Assembly: GCF_040744945.1 (NCBI RefSeq)
Contig: NZ_CP160453.1
Location: forward strand, 6,882,001-6,946,000
DNA length: 64,000 nucleotides
Reading direction: 5' to 3'
Origin: Saccharothrix sp. HUAS TT1
Lineage (GTDB): Bacteria; Actinomycetota; Actinomycetes; Mycobacteriales; Pseudonocardiaceae
The translations under genes were made by a program, and so were the position numbers. The notes beneath the pieces are model-generated. The model was not told the DNA's origin and ran no database searches. It saw only the letters and a program-made list of their open reading frames with translations. This document shows, piece by piece, positions 18,590-26,701 of this stretch. The number at the start of each line of letters is the position of its first letter. Position 1 is the first letter of the stretch.

Positions 18590-19059
18590 TCGAGGTGACC
18601 GGGGTGTCCGACTGGGAGGCGTTCGGCGACGGTCTCACCGAGGCGTTGCGGGAAGTGTCCGACCGGGTCTTCCTGGTCGTCTTCTCGCGGGCCGACCCAC
18701 GGGTGTTCGTGCAGTTCGCCGGCGGCGAGCACGAGCTGCACGCGGAGGCGGCGGGGTCGCCGGGCGCGGATTCCAGCCGCATGGCCTCGGCCGGGTGGAC
18801 ACCGCCGACCGGAATCGACCCGCCGAACTGGACCTGTTCCTCGCCGCTGCCCGCGTTGACGGTGGAGTACGCCGCGATGGCGGCACGCTGCGTGGTGGCG
18901 TTGCGCGATGTCCACGGGCTCCGCAGTCCCGATGAGCTGGTGCACAAGGCGTGGCGCGAGGCGGAATGGCCGTCCAGCCCGGTCCCGCCCGCTGAACGGG
19001 ACCGGGGTGAGGACCCGCTGGTGGTGCCGTGGCTAAATCTCCCGTCCGCACAGGGGTGA
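18586..19059 (+). CDS. TY-Chap (YbjN/CesT-like chaperone) domain protein
   Basis: 157 residues. The layout SDWEAFGDGLTEALREV...VFLVVF...VFVQFAGGEHELHAEAAGS...GWTPP...PNW...EYAAMAARCVVALRDVHGL.SPDELVHKAW matches the TY-Chap fold of type III secretion chaperone and YbjN-like proteins. These bind peptides or partner proteins. GTG start overlapping the stop of the DUF6301-like gene (GTGA), so the two are probably made as a pair. In actinobacteria such proteins accompany toxin-immunity systems; that role here is inferred only. Confidence 0.68.
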   Translation: MIEVTGVSDWEAFGDGLTEALREVSDRVFLVVFSRADPRVFVQFAGGEHELHAEAAGSPGADSSRMASAGWTPPTGIDPPNWTCSSPLPALTVEYAAMAARCVVALRDVHGLRSPDELVHKAWREAEWPSSPVPPAERDRGEDPLVVPWLNLPSAQG

Positions 19060-19102
19060 CAGCCGGCTGCGCCTGGTCTCCGTCAGGCTCGTCGGACGGA
19101 TT

Positions 19103-19120
19103 CGCTACGCAGCCGTAGCG
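19103..19120. promoter_or_regulatory. TetR-type operator overlapping the nitroreductase promoter
   Basis: CGCTACG and CGTAGCG form a perfect inverted repeat around a four-base centre. TATTCT at 19121-19126 directly follows and can serve as the -10 element, so binding would block transcription. The repeat most likely binds the TetR protein encoded as the second gene of the operon. Confidence 0.65.
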
Positions 19121-19132
19121 TATTCTTGGCGC

Positions 19133-19639
19133 ATGTTGCGCAGCAGCCGTCCCGCGGTCGAGCGGATGCGTCCGCCCAAAGCCCCCTACCTGGTCATCAA
19201 CCGCATGGTGCGGGCGCTGTTGTCCTCGCCGCGCCGATCGGCGCGAGTGGGGCGGCACCTTCTGCTGCTGCACCTGGTCGGACGCAGGTCGGGGCGGTTG
19301 TTGGAGTTCCCGGTGGCCTACCGCGAGCTGGAGGACGGCCGCCTGCTGGTGTTGACCAGTTCACCGTGGCGGGCGAACCTGCGCGATCGTGGCGAGGCGG
19401 AGGTGACGCTGCTGGGGCACCGCCGCCGGGCCGGTGCGGAGTTGGTGGAGGACCCCGACGCCGTGGCCGAGGTGTACCGGCGGTTGATCGAGCAGGTGGG
19501 GCACCGGCGGGCGGGGCGGCGCATGGGCATCCGCATCAACGTCGACCGCGTCCCCACTCAGGAGGAACTGGCGCACGCCGCGCGGCGCGACGGGCTGTCG
19601 CTGGTCTACCTCGACCCGGGGCCGGACGCCCGGTCGTGA
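19133..19639 (+). CDS. Deazaflavin (F420)-dependent nitroreductase family protein
   Basis: 168-residue split-barrel protein of the Ddn/nitroreductase F420 family. The typical block is HLLLLHLVGRRSGRLLEFPVAY...LLVLTSSPWRANLRDRGEAEVTLLGHRRRAGAELVEDPDAVAEVYRRL. The family uses reduced F420 to reduce quinones or nitro compounds. No Shine-Dalgarno sequence precedes the ATG, and the putative -10 box ends only six bases upstream, so the mRNA is probably leaderless. Its stop overlaps the GTG of the following TetR gene, indicating an autoregulated two-gene operon. Confidence 0.8.
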   Translation: MLRSSRPAVERMRPPKAPYLVINRMVRALLSSPRRSARVGRHLLLLHLVGRRSGRLLEFPVAYRELEDGRLLVLTSSPWRANLRDRGEAEVTLLGHRRRAGAELVEDPDAVAEVYRRLIEQVGHRRAGRRMGIRINVDRVPTQEELAHAARRDGLSLVYLDPGPDARS

Positions 19640-20214
19640 CACCGCGCACCGACCCGAGGGTGGTGCGCAGCCGCGCCGCCGTCCTGCGCGCCACCCTGGC
19701 GCTGGTCGCCGAACGCGGCATCTCCGCCACCACCGTGGAAGCGGTCGCCGAGCGCTCCGGCGTGGCCAAGACCACCATCTACCGCCAGTGGCCGGACCGC
19801 GCCGCCCTGGTGGTCGCCGCGTTCGACACCACCCTCACCCCACCCGCCGACCCCGACACCGGCAACCTCCGCGACGACCTCGTGCACCTGCTCACCGGCC
19901 TGGCCCACGCCCTGACCACCGGCCCCGCCGCGAGCCTCATGCCCGCGCTCATCGACGCCGCCGGACGCGACGCCGCCTTCGCCGCCCTGCACCGCCGTGA
20001 AGCGGACCGGCGCCACCGCGTCGTCCTCGACGCCATCGCCCGCGGCATCGACCGCGGTGAGCTACCGGCCGACACCGACCCCGCCGACGTGCTCGACCTC
20101 CTCGCCGGTCCCCTGTTCCACCGCCGCCTGATCTCCACCGCGGACCTCACCGCCGACTTCGCGCGCCGCGTCGTCGACCTCGTGCTCCGCGCCCACACCA
20201 CGCCGCACCCGTGA
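19636..20214 (+). CDS. TetR/AcrR-family transcriptional repressor
   Basis: 192 residues. The N-terminal HTH (AVLRATLALVAERGISATTVEAVAERSGVAKTTIYRQWPDRAALVVAAF) is typical TetR, followed by an all-helical ligand domain with the DPADVLDLLAGPLFHRRLISTADL ending common in this group. GTG start overlaps the nitroreductase stop (GTGA). It likely represses its own operon through the inverted repeat at 19103-19120. Converges on the amidase gene across 16 bases. Confidence 0.9.
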   Translation: MTPRTDPRVVRSRAAVLRATLALVAERGISATTVEAVAERSGVAKTTIYRQWPDRAALVVAAFDTTLTPPADPDTGNLRDDLVHLLTGLAHALTTGPAASLMPALIDAAGRDAAFAALHRREADRRHRVVLDAIARGIDRGELPADTDPADVLDLLAGPLFHRRLISTADLTADFARRVVDLVLRAHTTPHP

Positions 20215-20230
20215 CCATCGCCGATGTCGT

Positions 20231-21664
20231 TCAGGGCCGCATCAGCAGGCGTTCGACGTCCAGGGCGGCGGCCAGCAGCCGGTCGTCCTGGTTCCGCGGC
20301 GCCGACAGGAGCAGACCGACACCGGGGACGTCCACGGGCGACGGGGGTGGCAGGGGCAGGGACACGCCGGGCATCCCGAGGTAGCTCAGCAACATGGTGG
20401 TGCGCAGCGTGCGTCGGTTGGTGGCGTCGTAGAGGGCGTCGTCGGCCAGCAACGGCGCCAGTGCGGGAGGGGTGTGGCGCACTGCGGGGCAAGCCAGCAG
20501 CGCGTCGCCGAGCTGCCGACGCAGCTGTCGGCGCAGTCCGGCCATCTCCCGGTAGACCGGCCCGACGTCGCGCGCGGCGTCGGCGAACCCGGCCAGCCTG
20601 CGCAGCACGGCCGGGTCGACCCCGCTGTCGTCGTGCGGTGGGCGGCGCAGGAGGTGGCCGTGCAGCGCCAGGGCTTCGGCCTCCACGATCGTGCCGTGCC
20701 GGTCCATCAGCTCCTGCGCCCGGTCGAGGACCGGCACGTGGTGCTGCTCGATCCGCGCTCCACGATCGGCCAGTCTCGCGAGGGCTTGGTGGAAGCGGTC
20801 CCGGACCTCGGGGGCGCAGTCCTGCAGCAGTTCGCCGGTGGGGACGAGCAGCAGGGGTTGTCGGGGTGGTGCGGGGTGCGGGGCGCGGGGGCCGGTGAGG
20901 ATGCGATCGGTGGCCAGGACGTCGCGCATCGAGGTGGCGAGGATCCCGACGCTGTCCAGGGTTGGCGCCAGCGGGAGCATCCCGGCGGTCGGGTAGCGCC
21001 TGTCGGAGGCTTTGAAGCCGATGACGCCGCAGAACGCGGCGGGCACGCGGATCGAGCCGGAGGTGTCGGTGCCGATCGCGATCGGCACGACGCCGGTGGC
21101 CACCGCCACCGCGGAGCCGGAGGAGGAACCGCCCGGCACGAGCGGTTCGGCGCGGTCGTGCGGGTTGGCGGGGGTGCCGAAGGCGGGGTTGGTCCCGAGG
21201 CCGCCGAAGGCGAACTCCGACAGGTTGGTCTTGCCCACGCACACCGCGCCCGCCGCCGTGAGCAGCCCGACCACGGCCGCGTCGGCCGTCGCGGCGGGGT
21301 TCGCGGACCGGGTGCGGGACCCGGCGGTGGTGACGGCGCCCTCGACGTCGAACAGGTCCTTGTAGGCGACGGGGACGCCGTCCAGCGGTCCGCGTGGCGC
21401 GGCGGCGCGGTGCCGTTCCCGGCTCGCCCGCGCCTGGGCGGCGGCGCGGGCGTCGGTGACGGTGGTGAACACGCCGCGGGCGCGCGGGTCACGGGCTCGC
21501 GCGACGGCGCGCGCGGCCACGTCGGAGGCGTCCAGCCCGCCCTCGGCGATCGAGGCGCCGAGGCCGATCCCGTCGACGCCGGCCGCCTGGTCGCGCACCG
21601 CGCGGGAGCCGACCGGGCCGGTGGTCGCGGCGGCGTGGGCAGGGATGTCCGGGCGGGCGTTCAC
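20231..21664 (-). CDS. Amidase (amidase-signature family)
   Basis: 477-residue hydrolase of the amidase-signature superfamily, which cleaves amide bonds with a Ser-cisSer-Lys triad. Lys is in PVAYKDLFDVEGAVTTAGS, and the Ser-rich signature is PGGSSSGSAVAVATGVVPIAIGTDTSGSIR. The protein could act on small amides, carbamates or allophanate-like substrates; substrate cannot be read from sequence. GTG start overlaps the stop of the transporter gene (GTGA). It is the last gene of a leftward operon with an MFS transporter, flavin reductase and DUF1989 protein under LacI-type control, suggesting uptake and breakdown of an amide-containing nitrogen source. Confidence 0.88.
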   Translation of the reverse strand: MNARPDIPAHAAATTGPVGSRAVRDQAAGVDGIGLGASIAEGGLDASDVAARAVARARDPRARGVFTTVTDARAAAQARASRERHRAAAPRGPLDGVPVAYKDLFDVEGAVTTAGSRTRSANPAATADAAVVGLLTAAGAVCVGKTNLSEFAFGGLGTNPAFGTPANPHDRAEPLVPGGSSSGSAVAVATGVVPIAIGTDTSGSIRVPAAFCGVIGFKASDRRYPTAGMLPLAPTLDSVGILATSMRDVLATDRILTGPRAPHPAPPRQPLLLVPTGELLQDCAPEVRDRFHQALARLADRGARIEQHHVPVLDRAQELMDRHGTIVEAEALALHGHLLRRPPHDDSGVDPAVLRRLAGFADAARDVGPVYREMAGLRRQLRRQLGDALLACPAVRHTPPALAPLLADDALYDATNRRTLRTTMLLSYLGMPGVSLPLPPPSPVDVPGVGLLLSAPRNQDDRLLAAALDVERLLMRP

Positions 21665-23004
21665 GACCGGGCCTGACGGGTGGGCGATGCGGCGGAGGTC
21701 TCGCTGAGGGGACGGCCGCGGGTCTCCTCGCCGAGGGCGACGGTGACCAGCAGGCCGGCGACGTTGACCGCGCACAGCAACCACATCACCGCGCCGACGC
21801 CGGAGTCGGCCAGCAGCACGGGCAGCAGGAACGTGGTGGTCGCCGCGCCGATCCGGCTGATGGCCACGACCGCGCCGGTCGCGGTGGCGCGCACGCTGGT
21901 CGGGAACAGCTCGCTGGGGTAGATGATCTCGATGAAGTTGCAGGCGCCGGAGGTGACCGCGTACACCGCCAGGGCCAGGAACAGGATCTCCGCCGGGGCG
22001 GTCGGGGCCAGGGCCAGGAACGCGAAGGCGGCGGCCATCACGACGAAGGTCCAGTTCAGCAGGGGCTTGCGTCCGACGCGGTCGACCAGGAGCAGGCCGG
22101 GGACCCCGCCGAGCAGGAACATCGCGCTGATGATCAGTTCGGCGGCGTAGCCGGTGGAGGCGCCCAGGCCCAGCTCGGCGAGGATGTCGGGGCCGAAGGT
22201 GTAGATGGCGAACAGCGGGATGACGTGCGCGGTGTAGAACACGCCGATGAACACGACCCGGCGCAGGTAGACGCCGCGGAAGACGTCGGAGTAGCGGGTC
22301 CGGGCGGGCGGTTCGGGGATGTCGGCGGCGCTCGCGCCCGGCCCCCAGACCTCGCGGCAGATCGCGGTGGCCTCCTCGACCCTGCCCTTGCTGAGCAGCC
22401 AGCGCGGGGACTCCGGGGCGCCCAGCCGCATCATCAGCGTCGCCAGGCCGAACACCGCGGGTGAGGCGAGCATCCAGCGCCAGGCGTCGTCGCCGAGACC
22501 GGACAGCGCCCAGCCCGCGGCGGCAGCGGCTGCGGCGCCCGCGGCCCACACCACGAACAGCGCCCCCAGCAGGCGGCCTCGGTGCTTGGCGGGCACGAAC
22601 TCGGCCAGCAGCGAACTGGCGATCGGGTAGTCGGCCCCGATGGCGATGCCGAGCACGAACCGCAGCAGCACCATCTGCCACACCTCGTCCGCGAACGCCG
22701 ACAGCACCGACACCAGCGACAGGACCAGCAGGTCGACCACGTACATGACCTGCCGCCCGACCCGGTCGGTGAGGTAGCCGAACACCGCGCCGCCGACGAA
22801 GATGCCCACCAGCGCGGCGGCGCCCACCAGGCCGACCTCGGCGCCGTCCAGGCCCAGCGCGGGTTTCATGGTGACCAGCGCGATGCCGACGATGGTCAGC
22901 GCGAACCCGTCCAGGAACGGCCCGCCCGCGGAGTAGAGGGTCAACTTCTTGTGGAAGCCGTTGAGGGGTGTGTCGTCTATGAGGGAGGTCCGGGTCGCGG
23001 GCAT
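21661..23004 (-). CDS. MFS transporter (metabolite:H+ symporter type)
   Basis: 447 residues with twelve predicted membrane helices. The major-facilitator signature appears twice: GYLTDRVGRQVMYVVDLL after helix 2 and LLLVDRVGRKPLLNW in the second half. The cytoplasmic central loop contains LLSKGRVEEATAICREVWG. The N-terminus (SLIDDTPLNGFHKKLTLYSAGGPFLDGFALTIVGIAL) resembles the sugar/aromatic-acid symporter branch. Its likely job is import of the substrate for the amidase. ATG start with a 75-base gap from the flavin reductase stop. Confidence 0.88.
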   Translation of the reverse strand: MPATRTSLIDDTPLNGFHKKLTLYSAGGPFLDGFALTIVGIALVTMKPALGLDGAEVGLVGAAALVGIFVGGAVFGYLTDRVGRQVMYVVDLLVLSLVSVLSAFADEVWQMVLLRFVLGIAIGADYPIASSLLAEFVPAKHRGRLLGALFVVWAAGAAAAAAAGWALSGLGDDAWRWMLASPAVFGLATLMMRLGAPESPRWLLSKGRVEEATAICREVWGPGASAADIPEPPARTRYSDVFRGVYLRRVVFIGVFYTAHVIPLFAIYTFGPDILAELGLGASTGYAAELIISAMFLLGGVPGLLLVDRVGRKPLLNWTFVVMAAAFAFLALAPTAPAEILFLALAVYAVTSGACNFIEIIYPSELFPTSVRATATGAVVAISRIGAATTTFLLPVLLADSGVGAVMWLLCAVNVAGLLVTVALGEETRGRPLSETSAASPTRQARS

Positions 23005-23079
23005 GGCGGATCGCCTCTCGGGCTTCGGGTTCGGGATGCGCGGAGACCGGCCACAGGAACCGGCGTGCAGGTGCGCGGG

Positions 23080-23691
23080 TCAGGGCGCGGTGAGGGGCAG
23101 GGCGAACGTGGCGCGCACGTCGGTGAACCGCGACGCGACGCGGCCCAGCGGGCGCAGGCCGCCCAGGTCGATGCGCCCCGGCGCGCGGAGCAGGTCGGGG
23201 GCCACGTGGACGGCGACGACCTCGCCGATGACGACGGTGTCGCTGCCGGGGCGCAGCAGTTGCCGCAGGCGGCACTCCATGCCGATCGCGGACTCGGCCA
23301 CGCGCGGTGGCCGCACCCGCGTGGACGGCACGGGGGTGAGGCCGGCGATCTCGAACTCGTCGGTGTCGGCCGCGTGTTCCAGGCTGGTGCGGTGCATCCG
23401 GTCGGCCACGTCGACCGACACGGAGTTGACCACGAACTCGCCGCTGTCGCGGATGTTGACCAGCGTGTCCTTCACCCGGCCGTTCGGACCGTCCTCGATC
23501 GTCAGCGACAGCATCGGCGGCGTGTTCGACACCACGGTGTAGAAGCTGAACGGCGCCAGGTTGAGCACCCCGTCCCGGCCGACGGTGGAGGTCCAGGCGA
23601 TCGGGCGCGGGGTCACCGTCGCGGTGAGCAGCCCGAAGACCTCCGCTGCCGGCATCGTCGCGGGGTCGAACGCCACCGCCTCGGCGTTCAC
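23080..23691 (-). CDS. Flavin reductase-like FMN-binding split-barrel protein
   Basis: 203 residues of the DIM6/NTAB-type flavin reductase family. Key blocks are AAEVFGLLTATVTPRPIAWTSTVGRDGVLNLAPFSFYTVVSNTPPMLSLTIE and GKVKDTLVNI-like NGRVKDTLVNIRDSGEFVVNSV. The family reduces FMN or FAD for a partner monooxygenase or acts as an oxidoreductase itself. GTG start overlapping the upstream DUF1989 stop (GTGA). No partner monooxygenase is in the operon, so its role in this catabolic unit is unclear. Confidence 0.8.
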   Translation of the reverse strand: MNAEAVAFDPATMPAAEVFGLLTATVTPRPIAWTSTVGRDGVLNLAPFSFYTVVSNTPPMLSLTIEDGPNGRVKDTLVNIRDSGEFVVNSVSVDVADRMHRTSLEHAADTDEFEIAGLTPVPSTRVRPPRVAESAIGMECRLRQLLRPGSDTVVIGEVVAVHVAPDLLRAPGRIDLGGLRPLGRVASRFTDVRATFALPLTAP

Positions 23692-24302
23692 GGCGCCCCC
23701 GCCCCGCGCGGGGCGTGCAGCCGCACCTCGACGTCGCGTGGTCGCAGCAGGTCCCCGTTCACCGGCACGAGGTCCTGCGGGCACGCCGACAGCACCACGA
23801 CGAGGTCGACCAGGGCGCGCAGCACGACCGCGTCGCCGGGACGGCTCACCGGCGCGGCGAACCGCAACTCGCCGTCGGCGTCCCACGGCACGTTCATGAA
23901 CAGGTTGAGCGGGTGGGGCACGTGGTCGGGGGCCGGCACGCCCGCCGCGGCGAGGGCCTTGGCGTAGTTGTCCGCGCAGTTCGCGTGCCCGGGATGCCCC
24001 AGCAGCTCGTAGCGGCGCGGGTCGCACGCCGGGATCAGGGTGTCGTGCACCCCGGGCGAGGTGTCGGCCTCGACGGTCAGCACCGGCCGCCGCAGGTCGT
24101 CGCAGAACGCGTCCCCGACCCGCACCGCGAACCGGCCCAGCACGCCGCGCGAGTGCGCCAACGACAGCGGGCGCCGGGGCTCGTCCGCCGTCAACGCCCA
24201 GGTGTCCACCACCTGGCTGCCGTGGGTGTTGACGACCTCCACCGCACCGCCGCGCGGCACCTCGAACGCCGCCGCCGTCCCCGCTTCGACAATCCGGTTC
24301 AC
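23688..24302 (-). CDS. DUF1989 / urea-carboxylase-associated family protein
   Basis: 204 residues. Typical blocks are GTAAAFEVPRGGAVEVVNTHGSQVVDTWAL, SLAHSRG, TLIPACDPRRYELLGHPGHANCADNY and HPLNLFMNVPWDADGELRF, with conserved Cys and His likely binding a metal. Members associated with urea carboxylase include subunits of carboxyguanidine deiminase in guanidine breakdown. Here only one DUF1989 protein and no biotin carboxylase are seen. GTG at 24302 is preceded by GGAGGACTC, so a longer N-terminus was rejected. First gene of the operon, directly behind the LacI operators. Confidence 0.82.
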   Translation of the reverse strand: MNRIVEAGTAAAFEVPRGGAVEVVNTHGSQVVDTWALTADEPRRPLSLAHSRGVLGRFAVRVGDAFCDDLRRPVLTVEADTSPGVHDTLIPACDPRRYELLGHPGHANCADNYAKALAAAGVPAPDHVPHPLNLFMNVPWDADGELRFAAPVSRPGDAVVLRALVDLVVVLSACPQDLVPVNGDLLRPRDVEVRLHAPRGAGAP

Positions 24303-24346
24303 GAGTCCTCCGAAGGGCCTGTGGTCCTGTCCGGGCCGGTCACGGC

Positions 24347-24364
24347 TGCGCAACCGGTTGCGCA
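24347..24364. promoter_or_regulatory. LacI-family operator 1 (perfect palindrome)
   Basis: TGCGCAACCGGTTGCGCA is an 18-base perfect palindrome with the central CG typical of LacI-family sites. It lies between the divergent DUF1989 operon and the lacI-type gene, 45 bases from the DUF1989 start. Confidence 0.88.
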
Positions 24365-24371
24365 ACGACCG

Positions 24372-24389
24372 TACGCAACCGGTTGCGCA
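24372..24389. promoter_or_regulatory. LacI-family operator 2
   Basis: TACGCAACCGGTTGCGCA differs from operator 1 at one position. The centres are 25 bases apart. It precedes the ATG of the regulator by 17 bases, so the regulator very probably represses both itself and the amidase operon. Confidence 0.88.
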
Positions 24390-24406
24390 GGGGTCAAGGG
24401 ACTGGG

Positions 24407-25462
24407 ATGATCGACAGCGTGGACAAGCCCGACGGACGCGCCGCGGAGCCCCGACGACCCACGATGAGGTCGATCGCGCACCAGGCCGGCGTCAACGTCT
24501 CGACGGTGAGCCGCGCGCTGCGCGCCGCGCCCGGACAGGAGGCGGTGGGGGTCGGCGCGGACGTCGTGGCCCGCATCCACCGGATCGCCGACGAACTCGG
24601 CTACCGCCCCGACCCGCACGCGGCCAGCCTGCGGTCACGGCGCACCAACGTCGTCGGCGTCCTGGTGCCGCGCCTGTCCGACGTCGTGCTGGCCACCATC
24701 TTCGAGGGCGTCGACGCCCACTGCACCGAGCACGGCTACCAGGCCGTGGTCGCCAACACCGGCGACGACCCCGCCGAGCACGCGCGCCGGCTGGACCTGA
24801 TGCGCACCCGCAGGGTGGACGGCCTCATCCTCGCCGACACCCGCCTGACCGACCCGCCCGTCGACCCCGGACTGCCGTTCGTGCTGGTCAACCGCCGCCG
24901 CCCCGGTCAGCTGTCGGTCACCTGCGACGACGAGGCGGGCGGGGAGCTGGTCGGCGACCACTTCGCCGACCTCGGCCACCGCCACGTCGGCATCGTCGGC
25001 GGTCACCCCTGGGCAGGCACCGCCGTCGACCGCGCGCACGGCTGTCGCGCCGCACTGGCCCGACGCGGCGTCGAGGTGCCCGACAGCCACCTGCTGCACA
25101 CCGGCTTCGACACCCGCGGCGGCCGGGAGGCCACCGAACGCCTCCTGCGCGCCACGCCGCGCCCGACCGCCATCTTCGCGGTCAACGACTACGCCGCCGT
25201 CGGCGTCATGGGCGCCCTGCGGGACGCCGGGCTCACACCCGGGCGCGACGTCGCGGTCGCCGGCTACAACGACATCGACGTCGCTTCCGAACTGCTCATC
25301 CCGCTCACCACCGTGGACAGCTCCCCCCTCGACATGGGCCGCCACGCCGCCCGGACGCTGCTGGCGCTCCTGCGCGGCGAGGACGTCTCCCCCGTGCTGC
25401 TCCCACCGCGCCTGAGGATTCGTTCCTCCACATCGGACTCGGCCGCGGGGCGTGGCCGGTAG
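24407..25462 (+). CDS. LacI-family transcriptional repressor
   Basis: 351 residues. The N-terminal HTH (TMRSIAHQAGVNVSTVSRALRA) with hinge IADELGYRPDPHAASLRSRRTNVVGVLVP is followed by a periplasmic-binding-protein-like effector domain (FVLVNRR, GHRHVGIVGG, PTAIFAVNDYAAVGVMGALRDAG). ATG at 24407 is chosen because the earlier in-frame TTG lies inside operator 2. It is divergent from the DUF1989-flavin reductase-MFS-amidase operon, its obvious target. Effector is probably the transported substrate or a breakdown product. Confidence 0.93.
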   Translation: MIDSVDKPDGRAAEPRRPTMRSIAHQAGVNVSTVSRALRAAPGQEAVGVGADVVARIHRIADELGYRPDPHAASLRSRRTNVVGVLVPRLSDVVLATIFEGVDAHCTEHGYQAVVANTGDDPAEHARRLDLMRTRRVDGLILADTRLTDPPVDPGLPFVLVNRRRPGQLSVTCDDEAGGELVGDHFADLGHRHVGIVGGHPWAGTAVDRAHGCRAALARRGVEVPDSHLLHTGFDTRGGREATERLLRATPRPTAIFAVNDYAAVGVMGALRDAGLTPGRDVAVAGYNDIDVASELLIPLTTVDSSPLDMGRHAARTLLALLRGEDVSPVLLPPRLRIRSSTSDSAAGRGR

Positions 25463-25469
25463 ACCGGGG

Positions 25470-26366
25470 TCAGCGGCCGGCGGGAGGAGTGGCGAACACC
25501 AGGCCCTGGCTCGGGGGCGACGAGAAGCCGCGCACGTCCCGGGTCACGACCTTGACCCGGTGCTGGCTGTCGGGAGCCAGGCCGGTGATCGTCGCCTGCT
25601 TCCCGGTGGCGAACGCGACCTTCACCCCGTCGAGGTAGACCTCGTAACCCCACGTGTCGAACCACCACGGGACCGCGTGCCAGGCCAGCGACGCGCTGGT
25701 GGGCGTCACCCCCGTCACCCGCAGCTGGGACGGCCGCACCGGGTGCTCGATGATGCTCGACTCGGAGGTCAGCGTGCCCAGCGAGCCCTGCGCCGGGTCG
25801 GGCGCGCAGGTGGCGGTCACCGTTCCCAGCGGCGTGCCGTCGGCCCGCTCGGGGCGCAGCGACAGGTTGAGTTCGCCGAGGTGGATGGCGTAGTCGCCGG
25901 GCCGCGCGAAGGACAGTCCCGGTAGACCTCCCGCCGCGGTCAGGGGCAGCCCGTCACCGGACGGCGTGACCCACGTCGGGGCGAACGTCAGCACCGCCGC
26001 GCTCTCCAGCGTGACGGGCCCGACGAAGCCCACCGCGAGCGTCGCCGTGCTGTCGCCGTCCAACCGCACCCCGCCGCGCGCCGCCAACCCGGTCCGCTCG
26101 GCGCCGAGCGACAGGTCCACGTCGATGAACGCGGGCTCGGAGTACGGGACGTCGCCGTTCGCCATCCCCTCTTCCGGCAGCACGAGGGTGACGCCGGCCC
26201 GCACCACCAGCTCCGGCCCGGACTCGACCGCGCACGTGTAGTCCAGCTCCGACCTCACCGGTGTCGCCGACGCGGTGTGCGCGCTCCCCGCCAACGCCCC
26301 GGTGCAGAACAACGCCACGACCGCCGCGCCGACCACGGCGCGCCGGGACTTCGCCACTCGTCGCAT
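25470..26366 (-). CDS. Secreted DUF6801-like protein with C-terminal fibronectin type III domain
   Basis: 298 residues. A signal peptide (about 1-35, AVVGAAVVALFCTGALAGSAHTASA) precedes a beta-rich domain of about 165 residues starting LDYTCAVESGPELVVRAGVTLVLPEE and ending in VTATCAPD. Its two cysteines bracket the domain, as in actinobacterial DUF6801 surface proteins. The last 85 residues (RPSQLRVTGVTPTSASLAWHAV...YEVYLDGVKVAFATGKQATITGLAPDSQHRVKVVTRD) are a fibronectin type III module. Likely a surface or matrix protein with a binding role. Converges on the lacI gene across seven bases. Confidence 0.78.
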   Translation of the reverse strand: MRRVAKSRRAVVGAAVVALFCTGALAGSAHTASATPVRSELDYTCAVESGPELVVRAGVTLVLPEEGMANGDVPYSEPAFIDVDLSLGAERTGLAARGGVRLDGDSTATLAVGFVGPVTLESAAVLTFAPTWVTPSGDGLPLTAAGGLPGLSFARPGDYAIHLGELNLSLRPERADGTPLGTVTATCAPDPAQGSLGTLTSESSIIEHPVRPSQLRVTGVTPTSASLAWHAVPWWFDTWGYEVYLDGVKVAFATGKQATITGLAPDSQHRVKVVTRDVRGFSSPPSQGLVFATPPAGR

Positions 26367-26701
26367 GATGCCCCCTCGTGCCGTGGTGGCGCTCCCACCG
26401 CACCGCCGACGGTCCCGGGTCGATCGTCCTCGTCCCCCACCCGGCCCACCAGCCCTTCACCGAACCGGCACGCCGACGCCACCGAAGCGCACGGCGGGTA
26501 GGGGTCTCCCCGGCCCGGTGCGCGAAAGTCGTTCGCCGACCCCTGCCGGGCGCTGCTACCGTCGGGGCGACCGCTGACTGTGGAGGAAGCCATGGTTGCC
26601 CGGAACACCACACCGGGCCACCGCACCGAGGCCGTTCGACGGCCCGGGGCCGCCCGGTGACATCGCCTTCAAGAGCCGATGCACCGCAAGGAGTCTTTCG
26701 C
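26367..26701. other. Divergent intergenic region with a possible 22-codon leader ORF
   Basis: Contains promoters for the secreted DUF6801-like gene and the methyltransferase gene. A short frame at 26592-26660 (+) starts ATG after a GTGGAGG site and encodes MVARNTTPGHRTEAVRRPG followed by three residues. It could be a leader peptide for the methyltransferase, but there is no repeat or rare-codon run to support attenuation. No other gene is visible. Confidence 0.35.

Noticed and set aside
20231..23275. Apparent 1014-residue amidase fusion on the minus strand
   Set aside because: Only the last 477 codons match an amidase. The rest is the wrong frame of the MFS transporter gene, which has its own start and overlaps the amidase GTG.
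24383..24407. Earlier TTG start for the LacI regulator
   Set aside because: The TTG lies within the second operator palindrome, and the extra residues are not part of the HTH.
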